From: Devosia sp.
GTDB taxonomy: Bacteria; Pseudomonadota; Alphaproteobacteria; Rhizobiales; Devosiaceae
Assembly (NCBI RefSeq): GCF_028290625.1
Contig: NZ_JAQGJM010000033.1
Span: forward strand, 1-64,000
Direction: 5' to 3'
Length of the DNA stretch: 64,000 nt
A program made the position numbers and the translations under genes. This document shows positions 1 to 8,041 of the stretch, piece after piece. Below the pieces are notes generated by a model, which had not been told where the DNA came from, did not search any database, and was given only the letters and a program-made list of their open reading frames with translations. How positions within the stretch are numbered: the stretch's first letter is position 1; every line of letters begins with the position of its first letter.

Positions 1-1063
1 CCACGCCGATTTCGCTGACGCCCCGATTGAAGGTCGCCACCAGGTTATTGACGCTGGAGGCCAGCGCATTGAGCTCTGGATCGGGAAATTCGACCTCCAC
101 CTGGCGAGAGAAATCGCCGGCGATCGCTGCATCCACCACCACGCCGAAGGCATTCTGCAATTCGCTCATCATCGCCTGGCGATTGGTCTGGTCGGCGATG
201 ATGCGGGCGGCTTCCGCCTCGGTCATCTGGCTGACCCGCAACCCGTTCTCGCGGAACACTTCCACGGCCCGGGCCATAGCGCCAATTTCATTGCGGCGCT
301 GGCGATAAGGCACCTCAGCGTCGAGGGCGCCATCGGCGATGCGCTGCATCGCGCCGGCTATACGTGGGATCGGTGCAGTCAGGCGCCGCGACAGCATCAG
401 GCTTATCCCGCCCAGAACCACCAGCAGGCCCGCGCCGATCGTCGCCATCATCGGCACCGAGCGGTTGGCCTGCGCTTGATCAAGCCCGGCATCATCGCCG
501 ACAAAGAAGGCACCGAGCAGATCGCCATTCAGGCTGGTGAATGGCTCGAACGCACCATGGAAATTAGTGCCCAGCAGGTCTGCATCGCCATAATAGGCGG
601 TCGACGCACTCAGCGCCGCATAGGCCGGCGTCGCGGCATCGATTTCGAAATTGATCTCCCGCTTTCCATCCGCCGCGGCGAAGCTGGTGGATTTGGCGGT
701 GAAGGTCTTGGCAGCTGCGTCGTACGCGAAGATGGCCACCGCACCGCCGGTTACCCGGCTGACCGAATCGACCGCCTTTGTGTCATGGAAGAACGGAAGG
801 GCGTAGCCTTGGATCGCCGTCAACGCGCCATCGTCAGCCCAGGTTACGGCGGTGCCCGGCAAGCGCTGCTCCAGCACAGTGGCCGCGACCTTCATGGCCG
901 AACGCTGCTGCGCTATCCCCCGCTCGACAGATTGTTGTCGCAGGGCAAGATAATTGCTGGCCGAGTACGCCAGCACGGTGATGAGAATACTCATCACCAC
1001 CAGACCGGCAATCCCCGTGGTCAGTTTGATATTGCCCAACCCGTTTCCGATCCGTGCCAGCAT
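1..1063 (-). CDS. Methyl-accepting chemotaxis protein (3' end cut by window)
   Basis: Reading leftward from an ATG at 1063, the frame stays open to base 1, giving 354 N-terminal residues with no stop. A first membrane segment lies at about residues 12-33. A periplasmic sensor region (about 35-200) resembles a single Cache-type fold, and a second membrane segment covers about 203-224. A HAMP domain follows at about 225-280, and a second HAMP-like stretch lies near residue 330. The cytoplasmic signalling hairpin would be beyond the window edge. Known for the family: a transmembrane chemoreceptor that passes ligand binding to CheA/CheW. The ligand cannot be told from sequence. No chemotaxis gene lies nearby, so it is probably a lone receptor. 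Confidence 0.88.
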   Translation of the reverse strand, partial: MLARIGNGLGNIKLTTGIAGLVVMSILITVLAYSASNYLALRQQSVERGIAQQRSAMKVAATVLEQRLPGTAVTWADDGALTAIQGYALPFFHDTKAVDSVSRVTGGAVAIFAYDAAAKTFTAKSTSFAAADGKREINFEIDAATPAYAALSASTAYYGDADLLGTNFHGAFEPFTSLNGDLLGAFFVGDDAGLDQAQANRSVPMMATIGAGLLVVLGGISLMLSRRLTAPIPRIAGAMQRIADGALDAEVPYRQRRNEIGAMARAVEVFRENGLRVSQMTEAEAARIIADQTNRQAMMSELQNAFGVVVDAAIAGDFSRQVEVEFPDPELNALASSVNNLVATFNRGVSEIGV

Positions 1064-1373
1064 AGCCTCGTCCCCTCGCTGTTCGATGTCCGTCCGACGC
1101 CGAAGCTCCCATTACGAAGCCAACATAAGCTGAGGGGTTTAACGTAGCGTTGATCTTGTATGGAAGTTCGACCCTGGGACTAGGCCGGAAGGCTCACCAA
1201 GCGTATGATCGTGTCATTGAACCTTCAGGCAACGCTGCCGAGACTGCCTCTCTCATTCGCAGCGATCAGCTGGGGGTTGAAAATTGCGCCCGAGTTCATC
1301 GCCACTTATTGAGCGGGCAAGGGGCTCTTGCGCCGATAATGGCATCATGCCAACAACCCCTTGAGGCCATGAA
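1064..1373. other. Gene-free stretch between chemoreceptor and PPC protein
   Basis: About 310 bases upstream of both flanking divergent genes. I see no convincing reading frame. It should hold the promoters of the leftward chemoreceptor and the rightward PPC gene, but no clear -35/-10 pair or palindrome stood out. Confidence 0.5.
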
Positions 1374-1805
1374 ATGTCAGAGCATAAGCGTTACATCGCG
1401 ACGCCTACGGGTTTTCTCATGGTGTTGCGCCAGGGTGACGACGTCTTCGTCTGGCTTGAAAGCCTGATGAGGGACGAGGCGATCCCCTCAGCGACAATTG
1501 TTGGCTTCGGCTTCGTTCACAAAGCGACTTTTGGCTTCTTCGACTTCGATAAAAAGCAGTATAGCCCGAAAACGATGGAAGACCTCGAGTTGACCAACTT
1601 CACCGGGACTTTGGCGTGGAAGGGCGGCACGCCGGCAATCCACGCTCATGGTGTTGCCGGCGACGACAGCTTTCGCACCTTCGGCGGTCACTTGCTGGCA
1701 CTCGAGGTGGGACGCGGCTCTGTTGAGATCAGTGTGACGGTGCACCCGACCCGCCTGGAACGGATTGTTGATCCCACAATCGGCGCAAACGTGCTCCAAC
1801 TGTAA
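1374..1805 (+). CDS. PPC (DUF296) domain DNA-binding-like protein
   Basis: A 143-residue single-domain protein of the PPC/DUF296 family (plants and prokaryotes conserved). Seen: a start YIATPTGFLMVLRQGD, a central hydrophobic strand ATIVGFGFVHKATFGFF and a late histidine pair in AIHAHG followed by FGGHLLALEVG, which matches the metal-site and beta-strand pattern of the family. A GAGG ribosome site sits 8 bases before the ATG. Known: bacterial PPC proteins are trimers, often annotated as DNA-binding, with no firmly established function. No operon partner is visible. The family call is strong and the role unknown. Confidence 0.85.
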   Translation: MSEHKRYIATPTGFLMVLRQGDDVFVWLESLMRDEAIPSATIVGFGFVHKATFGFFDFDKKQYSPKTMEDLELTNFTGTLAWKGGTPAIHAHGVAGDDSFRTFGGHLLALEVGRGSVEISVTVHPTRLERIVDPTIGANVLQL

Positions 1806-2425
1806 ACGGCAGCGTTCGTCGGGTCGGTCGCACTGGCTTGCAAAGTCCGGCTCAAGCGGGGCTGATAGGTGGCAACGATGGCTGCCCTCGTCGAGCGCGA
1901 CTTTTGCACGTCTTCGGCTAATCCAGGCCGGAGGAGCCCAGGAAGCGTCAGGCGCAAAGGCGAGGGTCGGCACAGGAATTAGTGTCGCGTGCCGGGGCAG
2001 CGGAACGCCACCGCCGGCGATATCCGCTCCTGCCGGATGAGCTTCCGTCCCTCGGCCGGGCAGTGATGACGGGGGCTACGGCGTCGTCGCCTTCGCCGGC
2101 TACGACGGTGAAAGTCGTTGATCCGGAAATCCTGCATACCACTCCGCCGACATAGCCAAGGCGTTAGAGTGGGCGTGCACCGATCCCGAGCGAAAGATAC
2201 CGGCAAACTCCCTACCGGTCGGGTTGCTCAGCGTCTCATATACCCGCAGCTTGTACAGGCGAGCGCCGCATTCGAGATGGAAGTTATGCAGCATGTCGAA
2301 GATGACGTTGCCCGTAGTAGTGATAAAGTCATTGTTCCATGACGCAGATGCCATGAGAAGCGGCGCTCTCAAAATTCCGTTGGGCATGGCGAATATTTAG
2401 TCGCCGTAAGACTTTAGGAGCCGCG
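1806..2425. other. Poorly coding stretch before the RpiR regulator
   Basis: About 620 bases with only short competing frames on both strands and mixed codon use. The single stretch that reads like protein is a leftward frame at 2100-2387, listed separately. The rest may be degraded sequence or regulatory DNA for the downstream regulator. Confidence 0.4.
2100..2387 (-). CDS. Possible small hypothetical protein
   Basis: A 95-codon leftward frame in an otherwise empty stretch. The middle (residues about 28-50, GNVIFDMLHNFHLECG) uses GC-ending codons and looks protein-like, but the ends do not, and no good ribosome site precedes any of its ATGs. I do not recognise a family. It may be a small orphan gene, a gene fragment, or chance. 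The real start, if any, may be an internal ATG. Confidence 0.22.
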   Translation of the reverse strand: MPNGILRAPLLMASASWNNDFITTTGNVIFDMLHNFHLECGARLYKLRVYETLSNPTGREFAGIFRSGSVHAHSNALAMSAEWYAGFPDQRLSPS

Positions 2426-3289
2426 TTGGCAGACAAGACCAGGGACAGACCGCCGGCGACCGAGTTCGCAAGCTTTATGGCCGAGCTGACCGAGCGTGAG
2501 AACCAGCTCAGCCGCCGCCTGCAGCAGGTGGCGCACTTCTTCGTCAACAATCCCGAGGACGTAGCGATCCACACCATCGTCGAACTGGCGCGCCAGGCCG
2601 GGGTGCAGCCCTCCACCATCACCCGCTTCGCCAAGGAAATGGGATTCGTCGGCTTCAACGGCCTGCAGAGCGTGTTCCGGCAGCGCCTGCTCGGACCGCG
2701 AATGACCTACGACCAGCGCATGAAGTCCTTCGCCGACGCGCCGCGGCCCACCAAATCCAAGGTGTTGCATCTGGACGAGCCGAGCCTGGTCTTCGACACC
2801 TTCGTGCAGGCCGCCATGGATACGCTGATCCGGCTGCGCGAAGACGTGGACCGGATCGAACTGCAGGGCTTTGTCGATGTGTTGGCGAAATCCGGCGCGG
2901 TGCACATTCTCGGGGCGCGCGGCGCCTACGGGGTCGCCACCTACTGCTATTACAGCCTGTCGCGCGTCGGCAAACGCGCCCACCTGATCGACAATGTCGG
3001 CTCGATGCGCGAGCAGCAGCTCGCCGCCGTCGATGCGAATGACGTGCTGTTGGTGCTGACATTCGACGACTACACCCCAGAAACCATCGAGATCGCCCAG
3101 GCGGCGCACCAGAAGGGCCGCACGCTCCTGGTGATCACCGACAACGAGCTCAGCCCGGTGGCCAGGCTGGGGACGCACACGCTGTTCGTCAAGGAAGCCC
3201 GGCTCGGTCACTTCCGCTCGCAGGTGCCCGCCATGGTGCTGTGCCAGTCGATCATCATCAGCCTGGGAAAGCTGATCGAGCGCGCCTAA
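2426..3289 (+). CDS. MurR/RpiR family transcriptional regulator
   Basis: 287 residues starting at a TTG placed 5 bases after a clean AGGAG. Residues about 15-90 form the RpiR helix-turn-helix (ARQAGVQPSTITRFAKEMGF). Residues about 125-270 form an SIS sugar-phosphate-binding domain (VHILGARGAYGVATYC; LLVLTFDDYTPETIEIAQ). Known: RpiR-type proteins sense phosphosugars through the SIS domain and control sugar or inositol catabolism. It converges with, and overlaps by 4 bases, the end of the leftward oxidoreductase gene. Two GGAA-N6-TTCC palindromes in the locus's divergent promoter (6831-6844 and 6991-7004) fit the site described for rhizobial IolR, so control of this locus is inferred. Confidence 0.92.
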   Translation: MADKTRDRPPATEFASFMAELTERENQLSRRLQQVAHFFVNNPEDVAIHTIVELARQAGVQPSTITRFAKEMGFVGFNGLQSVFRQRLLGPRMTYDQRMKSFADAPRPTKSKVLHLDEPSLVFDTFVQAAMDTLIRLREDVDRIELQGFVDVLAKSGAVHILGARGAYGVATYCYYSLSRVGKRAHLIDNVGSMREQQLAAVDANDVLLVLTFDDYTPETIEIAQAAHQKGRTLLVITDNELSPVARLGTHTLFVKEARLGHFRSQVPAMVLCQSIIISLGKLIERA

Positions 3290-4455
3290 AGCCTGGTCCA
3301 GGCGGAGCCCGCCAGGCTCGAATTCACCGCAGCCTCGATGAACCGCATGCCCAAGAGGCCATCCTCGACGCTCGGCACATGCCCGCTACTGCTGGCCCCC
3401 TCTCCGCGCCGCCGCCGCACGATCGCGTCGACCGTATCGCGGTAAAGATTGGCAAAGCCCTCGATATAGCCCTCGGGATGCTCAGACGGCATGCGCGACA
3501 CGTTGGTCGAGGCTGGGCCGAGGCCGGGACCGCCCCGGACGAGAATGCGGGTCGGCTCGCCGAACGGGGTGAAGCGCATGATCTCGGGCTCGTGGCCCAG
3601 CCATTCGAGGCCCCCTTTGTCACCATAAAGCTTGAGCGCCAGGCGGTTGCCGCTTCCGGGCGAGACCTGGCTGGCGATCAGCACGCCGCGCGCGCCATCG
3701 GCGTAGCGCAGCAGCACATGGGCATTGTCATCCAGCCGGCGGCCGGGAACAAAGGTGGTGAGATCGGCCGCGACAGCCTCCGGCGCCATGCCGGTGACGA
3801 ACTGCGCCAGGTTGAAGGCGTGCACGCCGATATCGGCAAGGCAGGCCGAGCGGCCGGCGCGCTTGGGATCGGTACGCCACTCCGCCTGCTTTTGGCCGTC
3901 GGCGTCAATCGGCTGGGTCAGCCAATCCTGGATGTATTCGACGCGGACCACGCGCAGTGTGCCGAGCTGGCCGGCCGCCACCATGGCCCGCGCCTCGCGG
4001 ACCATGGCATAGCCGGTATTGTTGAAGGTCACGGCAAACACCAGGCCGGAGGCCTTGGCGAGGATGGCAAGCTCCTCGGCCTCCGCCAGCGTCGCCGATA
4101 GCGGCTTGTCGCAGATCACGTCGATGCCGGCGGCAAGGAACGCCTTGGCGACCGGCGCGTGCAGATGGTTAGGCGTCACGATGATCACGGCTTCGATGCC
4201 GTCAGGGCGCCCGGCCTCGCGCTCGGCCATTTCGGCAAAGCTCGAATAGGCGCGGTCCACGGCAATGCCGATATCGGCCGCGGAGAGGCGCGTGCGGTCC
4301 GGATCCGACGACAGGGCGCCGGCCACCAGTTCGGTGCGATCGTCGAGCCGTGCCGCCATGCGGTGCACGGCGCCGATGAAGGCGTCGCGGCCACCGCCGA
4401 CCATGCCGATCCTCAGGCGCCGCGTGGCGCGGGCATCGCTGCGTGCATCAACCAT
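3286..4455 (-). CDS. Gfo/Idh/MocA family NAD(P)-dependent oxidoreductase
   Basis: 389 residues. The N-terminal Rossmann fold starts with MVGGGRDAFIG, and the family lysine is in ICDKPLS (usually EKP). The C-terminal half is the substrate-binding alpha/beta domain with the family-typical DIGVHAFNLAQFVTG. I prefer the ATG at 4455, 9 bases after GAGGGA, over the GTG at 4464 that abuts it. Known: these enzymes oxidise or reduce sugars, inositols and keto-sugars using NAD(P). It is third in a leftward set behind an SDR and a mannitol-dehydrogenase-family enzyme, with a 30-base gap. The exact substrate is not deducible. Confidence 0.9.
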   Translation of the reverse strand: MVDARSDARATRRLRIGMVGGGRDAFIGAVHRMAARLDDRTELVAGALSSDPDRTRLSAADIGIAVDRAYSSFAEMAEREAGRPDGIEAVIIVTPNHLHAPVAKAFLAAGIDVICDKPLSATLAEAEELAILAKASGLVFAVTFNNTGYAMVREARAMVAAGQLGTLRVVRVEYIQDWLTQPIDADGQKQAEWRTDPKRAGRSACLADIGVHAFNLAQFVTGMAPEAVAADLTTFVPGRRLDDNAHVLLRYADGARGVLIASQVSPGSGNRLALKLYGDKGGLEWLGHEPEIMRFTPFGEPTRILVRGGPGLGPASTNVSRMPSEHPEGYIEGFANLYRDTVDAIVRRRRGEGASSSGHVPSVEDGLLGMRFIEAAVNSSLAGSAWTRL

Positions 4456-4485
4456 TTTTGCCACTCCCTCGGCAGACAGCCTAGT

Positions 4486-6006
4486 CTAGATCAGCGCCGC
4501 AACGACTTCGATGGCTGGCGCGGCGCGCAACTGCCGGACGAAGTGGGCGAGCCTGGCTTTGACCGGCTCTTTGTCCACCAGGTCGGTGCCGAAAATATCC
4601 GCAAGCTTCAGCATTTCAACGACGAAACCCGCCGGATCGCTGCCATAGCGGCGACCGATCTCTGTGGTCACTGGAGCCTTGGGGTCGCGCACGTCGATGG
4701 GTTTGTGCTGCCAATGCAGGCCGCCGGCGTAGCACATCCACCCGGCCACGCCGAGCAGCAGGCCATCGGCTGGGCGACCGGAAGCGAGGCAGGCGCGGAG
4801 CGGCTCTAGCAGGCGCTGCCTGATCTTTTGCGACCCGTCGGTCGAAATCTGCAGCGTGCCGTGCTTGAGGTCGCCGTTTTTTAGGCGGCGGATCGATTGC
4901 TCGACATAGGCTGCCACGTCAATGCCGGAAACCTGGGGCAGTCCCGGCACGACTTCGTCCATGATGGTGCGGCGCGCGAACGTCTCGAATATCTCGCTGC
5001 CCATGACATCGAACATGAATTGCAAATCCGACAGCAGGCCGAGCTGGCACACATTGGATTGGATGCCGTTCAGAACCCGCATCTTGAGGATTTCGTACGG
5101 CCGCACGTCATCGACGATGAGCGCCCCGACCCGGTCCCAGGCCGGCATGGCGCAGCGATGCGTGTCCTCGATCACCCACATGCGGAACGGCTCGCCGACG
5201 ACAAGGCCGAAATCGGCAATGCCGGTTTGCGCCGCAAAACGCTCGATATCGCCCGGCTGCGTCGCCGGCACGATGCGGTCGACCATGGTGTTGAGGAAAT
5301 GCACGTCCCGGGCAATGCGGTCGCCAATCGCGGCGTCGACGCGCTGGGCCAGTCCGAGAACGGCTCGCCGCAGCGTCGCGCCATTGTCGGGCACGTTGTC
5401 GCAGCTCATGATCGCCGGCAGCTCGGCCCCGCGCTGCAACCGCAGCGTCAAGGCTTCGAGGATGAAACCGGGGACGGAGCGCGGCAGGCGCGGCTCGGCG
5501 ATGTCGTGCACGATATCGGGATGATCGAGGTCAAGCTCGCCGGTTGCGGGGATGTGGCAATAGCCCTTCTCCGTCACCGTCATGGTGATCAGCCGGATGG
5601 CAGGATCGGCCGCGGCCTCAAGCGCCCCGCGTAGCGACAATCGATAGGGATCGTAGCTCTCGTCCAGCACCGAGATATGCGCGATTTCCGAGCCGACCAG
5701 GCGGCGATCAACGGCGCCGTCCTCGCGCAGTTCGCGGCAGAACAGGCCCGACTGGGCGCCGAGCGCGTTGGCGATATCGGGCGCGCGCAGATTGATGCCG
5801 ACGATCCCCCAGTCGCCGAATGCTGCCTGCAGCGCATCGTCGGTCCACTCGGCCTGGTGGCAGCGGTGGAAAGCGCCGTCGCCAAGATGGACAATGCCCG
5901 GCTTGAGTTTCGTGCGGTCGTAGGCGGGGCGCTGCACCGATGCGGGCAGTTGCGCCGCCGTGGCGGGCGTCAGGCGCTCGGCACCCGAAAGCGACAAAAT
6001 GCTCAC
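4486..6006 (-). CDS. Mannitol dehydrogenase family protein (fructuronate reductase-like)
   Basis: 506 residues, the usual length of the polyol-specific long-chain dehydrogenase family (mannitol, arabinitol, mannonate/fructuronate, altronate). Seen: NAD-binding N-terminus with IVHLGDGAFHRCHQ, the hallmark MVDRIVPAT near residue 241, and the C-terminal domain with K308 and N313 of the K-x4-N-x2-H active-site motif. The third residue is Gln316 instead of His (CAA at 5059-5061). Known: in Pseudomonas mannitol 2-dehydrogenase this His helps position the substrate. The ATG overlaps the upstream SDR stop (ATGA), indicating translational coupling. It is probably a polyol or uronate dehydrogenase with shifted specificity. 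Confidence 0.88.
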   Translation of the reverse strand: MSILSLSGAERLTPATAAQLPASVQRPAYDRTKLKPGIVHLGDGAFHRCHQAEWTDDALQAAFGDWGIVGINLRAPDIANALGAQSGLFCRELREDGAVDRRLVGSEIAHISVLDESYDPYRLSLRGALEAAADPAIRLITMTVTEKGYCHIPATGELDLDHPDIVHDIAEPRLPRSVPGFILEALTLRLQRGAELPAIMSCDNVPDNGATLRRAVLGLAQRVDAAIGDRIARDVHFLNTMVDRIVPATQPGDIERFAAQTGIADFGLVVGEPFRMWVIEDTHRCAMPAWDRVGALIVDDVRPYEILKMRVLNGIQSNVCQLGLLSDLQFMFDVMGSEIFETFARRTIMDEVVPGLPQVSGIDVAAYVEQSIRRLKNGDLKHGTLQISTDGSQKIRQRLLEPLRACLASGRPADGLLLGVAGWMCYAGGLHWQHKPIDVRDPKAPVTTEIGRRYGSDPAGFVVEMLKLADIFGTDLVDKEPVKARLAHFVRQLRAAPAIEVVAALI

Positions 6007-6797
6007 GGGCCGCGTCGGGTCGGTGCGCCGACCACGCTCTGCTCAAGATCGACCAGGGCGCCGGTCATCAGGCCAGCGCTGTCGCTCAGCATGAACAAGG
6101 CGAGTTGGGCGACCTCGTCGTCCGCAAGCATGCGCCCGAGCGGCATGTTGGCCGCGGCCCGCGCGGCCCAGTCGGCACCCTTGCCGAGCGTAGCGCTCTG
6201 CATCTGGTTCTCGCCGGGGGTTGCGGCCCAGCCCATCATGATGCCGTTGACGCGGATCCGGTCGGCCAGATGCGCATTGGCGGCGTTGCGTGTCAGGGTT
6301 GTCAGGGCCCCCTTGGTGGCCGAATAGATGGCGAGCTCCGGCGCGCCGCAATAGGCGTTCATCGACAGGATATTGACGATCGCGCCGGGTGCTTTGCGGC
6401 CAAGCATGTCTCGGATGGCGGCCTGCATCAGGAAGTAGGGTGCCTTGGCGTTGACCGCGAAGAGCTTGTCCCACAGCTCGGCCGATCCATCGAGGAATGA
6501 GGCCCGGTCGGTGCGGCCCGCCGCATTGACCAGCGCGTCGATGCGACCGAACCACTTGATCGTCGCGGCAGCGACCGTTTCGGCGGCCTCTGCCTCTCCC
6601 AAATCGGCGGCAATGAAATCGACCGGGCATTGCTGGGTGCCGAGCTCTCGCGCCAGCGCCCTGCCTCGCTCGCCGTCACGACCGGTCAACATCACGCCGG
6701 CAGCGCCGCCGGCGACGGCCAGCCCGGCAACCTTGGCGCCGACGCCCTGCGTCGATCCCGTCACCAGCACAACCTTGCCGTCCAACCGAACGTCCAT
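6003..6797 (-). CDS. SDR family NAD(P)-dependent oxidoreductase
   Basis: 264 residues from the ATG at 6797, which follows GGATGAG. A TTG at 6818 would add seven residues and lacks a site. Classical SDR features: cofactor loop VTGSTQGVGAKVA, NAAG, the catalytic Ser in NILSMNAY and YSATK. The C-terminus has LDLEQSVVG-type ending in place of the usual DGG. It is first gene of the leftward set, coupled by ATGA to the mannitol-dehydrogenase-family gene. Its start lies 33 bases from the GGAA-N6-TTCC site at 6830-6845, so it is probably controlled from there. It likely oxidises a sugar or polyol of the same pathway. Confidence 0.9.
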   Translation of the reverse strand: MDVRLDGKVVLVTGSTQGVGAKVAGLAVAGGAAGVMLTGRDGERGRALARELGTQQCPVDFIAADLGEAEAAETVAAATIKWFGRIDALVNAAGRTDRASFLDGSAELWDKLFAVNAKAPYFLMQAAIRDMLGRKAPGAIVNILSMNAYCGAPELAIYSATKGALTTLTRNAANAHLADRIRVNGIMMGWAATPGENQMQSATLGKGADWAARAAANMPLGRMLADDEVAQLALFMLSDSAGLMTGALVDLEQSVVGAPTRRGP

Positions 6798-6829
6798 CTC
6801 ATCCAACAAGAATTTCAAACGTCACAATA

Positions 6830-6845
6830 TGGAATTACATTTCCA
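6830..6845. promoter_or_regulatory. Candidate RpiR/IolR-type operator, left copy
   Basis: A TGGAA / TTCCA inverted repeat with a 6-base centre (GGAA 6831-6834, TTCC 6841-6844) lies 33 bases before the leftward SDR start. GGAA-N6-TTCC is the palindrome reported for the RpiR-family inositol regulator IolR in Sinorhizobium. The match is exact and is repeated at 6991-7004 in the same intergenic region. Confidence 0.55.
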
Positions 6846-6952
6846 ACGGACACTGTCAAACGCTGGCCGAACTCGGTCGGAAGCGGCCAACGGCCCGGAA
6901 GCGTTGGACTTTTCAGCCTAGCGTGCAAACGGGAAAAATAGAATATGCTCGA

Positions 6953-6981
6953 TTGACGTGCTAAAAACCGCCATCCATATT
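6953..6981 (+). promoter_or_regulatory. Candidate sigma-70-type promoter of the isomerase/ABC operon
   Basis: TTGACG (6953-6958) and CATATT (6976-6981) are separated by 17 bases, in front of the rightward isomerase gene. The -35 matches 5 of 6 and the -10 4 of 6 consensus positions. The right-hand palindrome at 6991-7004 falls where transcription would begin, a classic repressor position. Confidence 0.45.
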
Positions 6982-6990
6982 GGCAGAAAT

Positions 6991-7004
6991 GGAAATCCTA
7001 TTCC
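6991..7004. promoter_or_regulatory. Candidate RpiR/IolR-type operator, right copy
   Basis: GGAA at 6991-6994 and TTCC at 7001-7004 with a 6-base spacer, identical in layout to the copy at 6831-6844 and centred 160 bases from it. It lies about 10 bases after the candidate -10, so a bound regulator would block initiation of the ABC operon. Confidence 0.55.
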
Positions 7005-7054
7005 GAAAGAGAAGGCCATAAGGCCTGGTGGAACAAGGAGCCAGGGAGGCAATG

Positions 7055-7969
7055 ATGCAGCTCGGCATTCTGACCGCGCCTTTTGCGGAAACGTCGCTTG
7101 ACGACGTGGCCGATTGGGCTGCGTCGGTGGGTTTTGAAGCGCTGGAGATTGCCTGCTGGCCGCGATCATCGGGCACCACCCGCCGCTATGCCGGCACTAG
7201 CCATATCGACGTCGCCAACCTGGGCGCCTCGGAAGCGAGGGACATCGTCGCCGCGCTGCAGGCCAGGAAGCTCGCCATTTCGGCGCTCGCCTACTATCCC
7301 AACCCGCTGCATCCCGACCTCGGCATCCGCCAGGCGGCGATCGAGCACCTCAAATCCGTCGTCACCGCCGCCAGCCTGATGGGCCTGCCCCTGGTCAATA
7401 CTTTTGTCGGCGGCGATGCTGCGCAGAGCATCGAGGCCAACTGGAAAGAGGCCGAAAAGGTCTGGCCGGACATCATCGCCTTTGCCCGCGACAAGGGCGT
7501 GACCCTGGCATTCGAGAATTGCCCGATGCTGTTCAGCGCCAGCGAATGGCCGGGCGGTCACAATATCGCCTATTCGCCGCTGATCTGGCGGCGCATTTTC
7601 GAGGCCTGGGGGAGCGACGTGGGGATGAATTACGACCCGTCGCACCTGGTCTGGCAGATGATCGACGGCGCCCGCTTTATCCGGGAGTTCGGCGCGCGCA
7701 TGCTGCATGTGCATGCCAAGGACCTGTTGATCGACCGCGATGGTCTCTACGAGCGCGGCATTATGTCGGCCGGCATCGGCTGGCAGGTTCCGCGCATGCC
7801 GGGGCTTGGCGAGGTGAACTGGACTGTGTTCTTCTCGGAGCTCTACCGGGCCGGCTATGACGGGTCGGTCATCATCGAGCACGAGGATCGGCAATTCGAA
7901 GGCAGCGACGACAAGGTCAAGCGGGGCTTCCTGCTCGCCCGCGACGTGCTGCGTCCACTGGTAAAATGA
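7055..7969 (+). CDS. Sugar phosphate isomerase/epimerase (xylose isomerase-like TIM barrel)
   Basis: 304 residues from the second of two adjacent ATGs, which is 5 bases after GGGAGG. Seen: the family's opening MQLGILTAPFAETSL, the metal-ligand regions VTLAFENCPM, GMNYDPSHL, LHVHAKDL and the closing SVIIEHED. Known: these barrels bind a divalent metal and isomerise, epimerise or dehydrate sugars and cyclitols (for example IolE and IolI). It leads the ABC-importer operon and is separated from the binding-protein gene by 72 bases. It probably acts on the imported compound or a keto product from the leftward dehydrogenases. Confidence 0.9.
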   Translation: MQLGILTAPFAETSLDDVADWAASVGFEALEIACWPRSSGTTRRYAGTSHIDVANLGASEARDIVAALQARKLAISALAYYPNPLHPDLGIRQAAIEHLKSVVTAASLMGLPLVNTFVGGDAAQSIEANWKEAEKVWPDIIAFARDKGVTLAFENCPMLFSASEWPGGHNIAYSPLIWRRIFEAWGSDVGMNYDPSHLVWQMIDGARFIREFGARMLHVHAKDLLIDRDGLYERGIMSAGIGWQVPRMPGLGEVNWTVFFSELYRAGYDGSVIIEHEDRQFEGSDDKVKRGFLLARDVLRPLVK

Positions 7970-8041
7970 AATTCTGCAACGAGAGTCCATAAGGACCGCA
8001 GACAACAAGGGCCGGAAGGCCACAAAGGGAGAGGAAACCCC

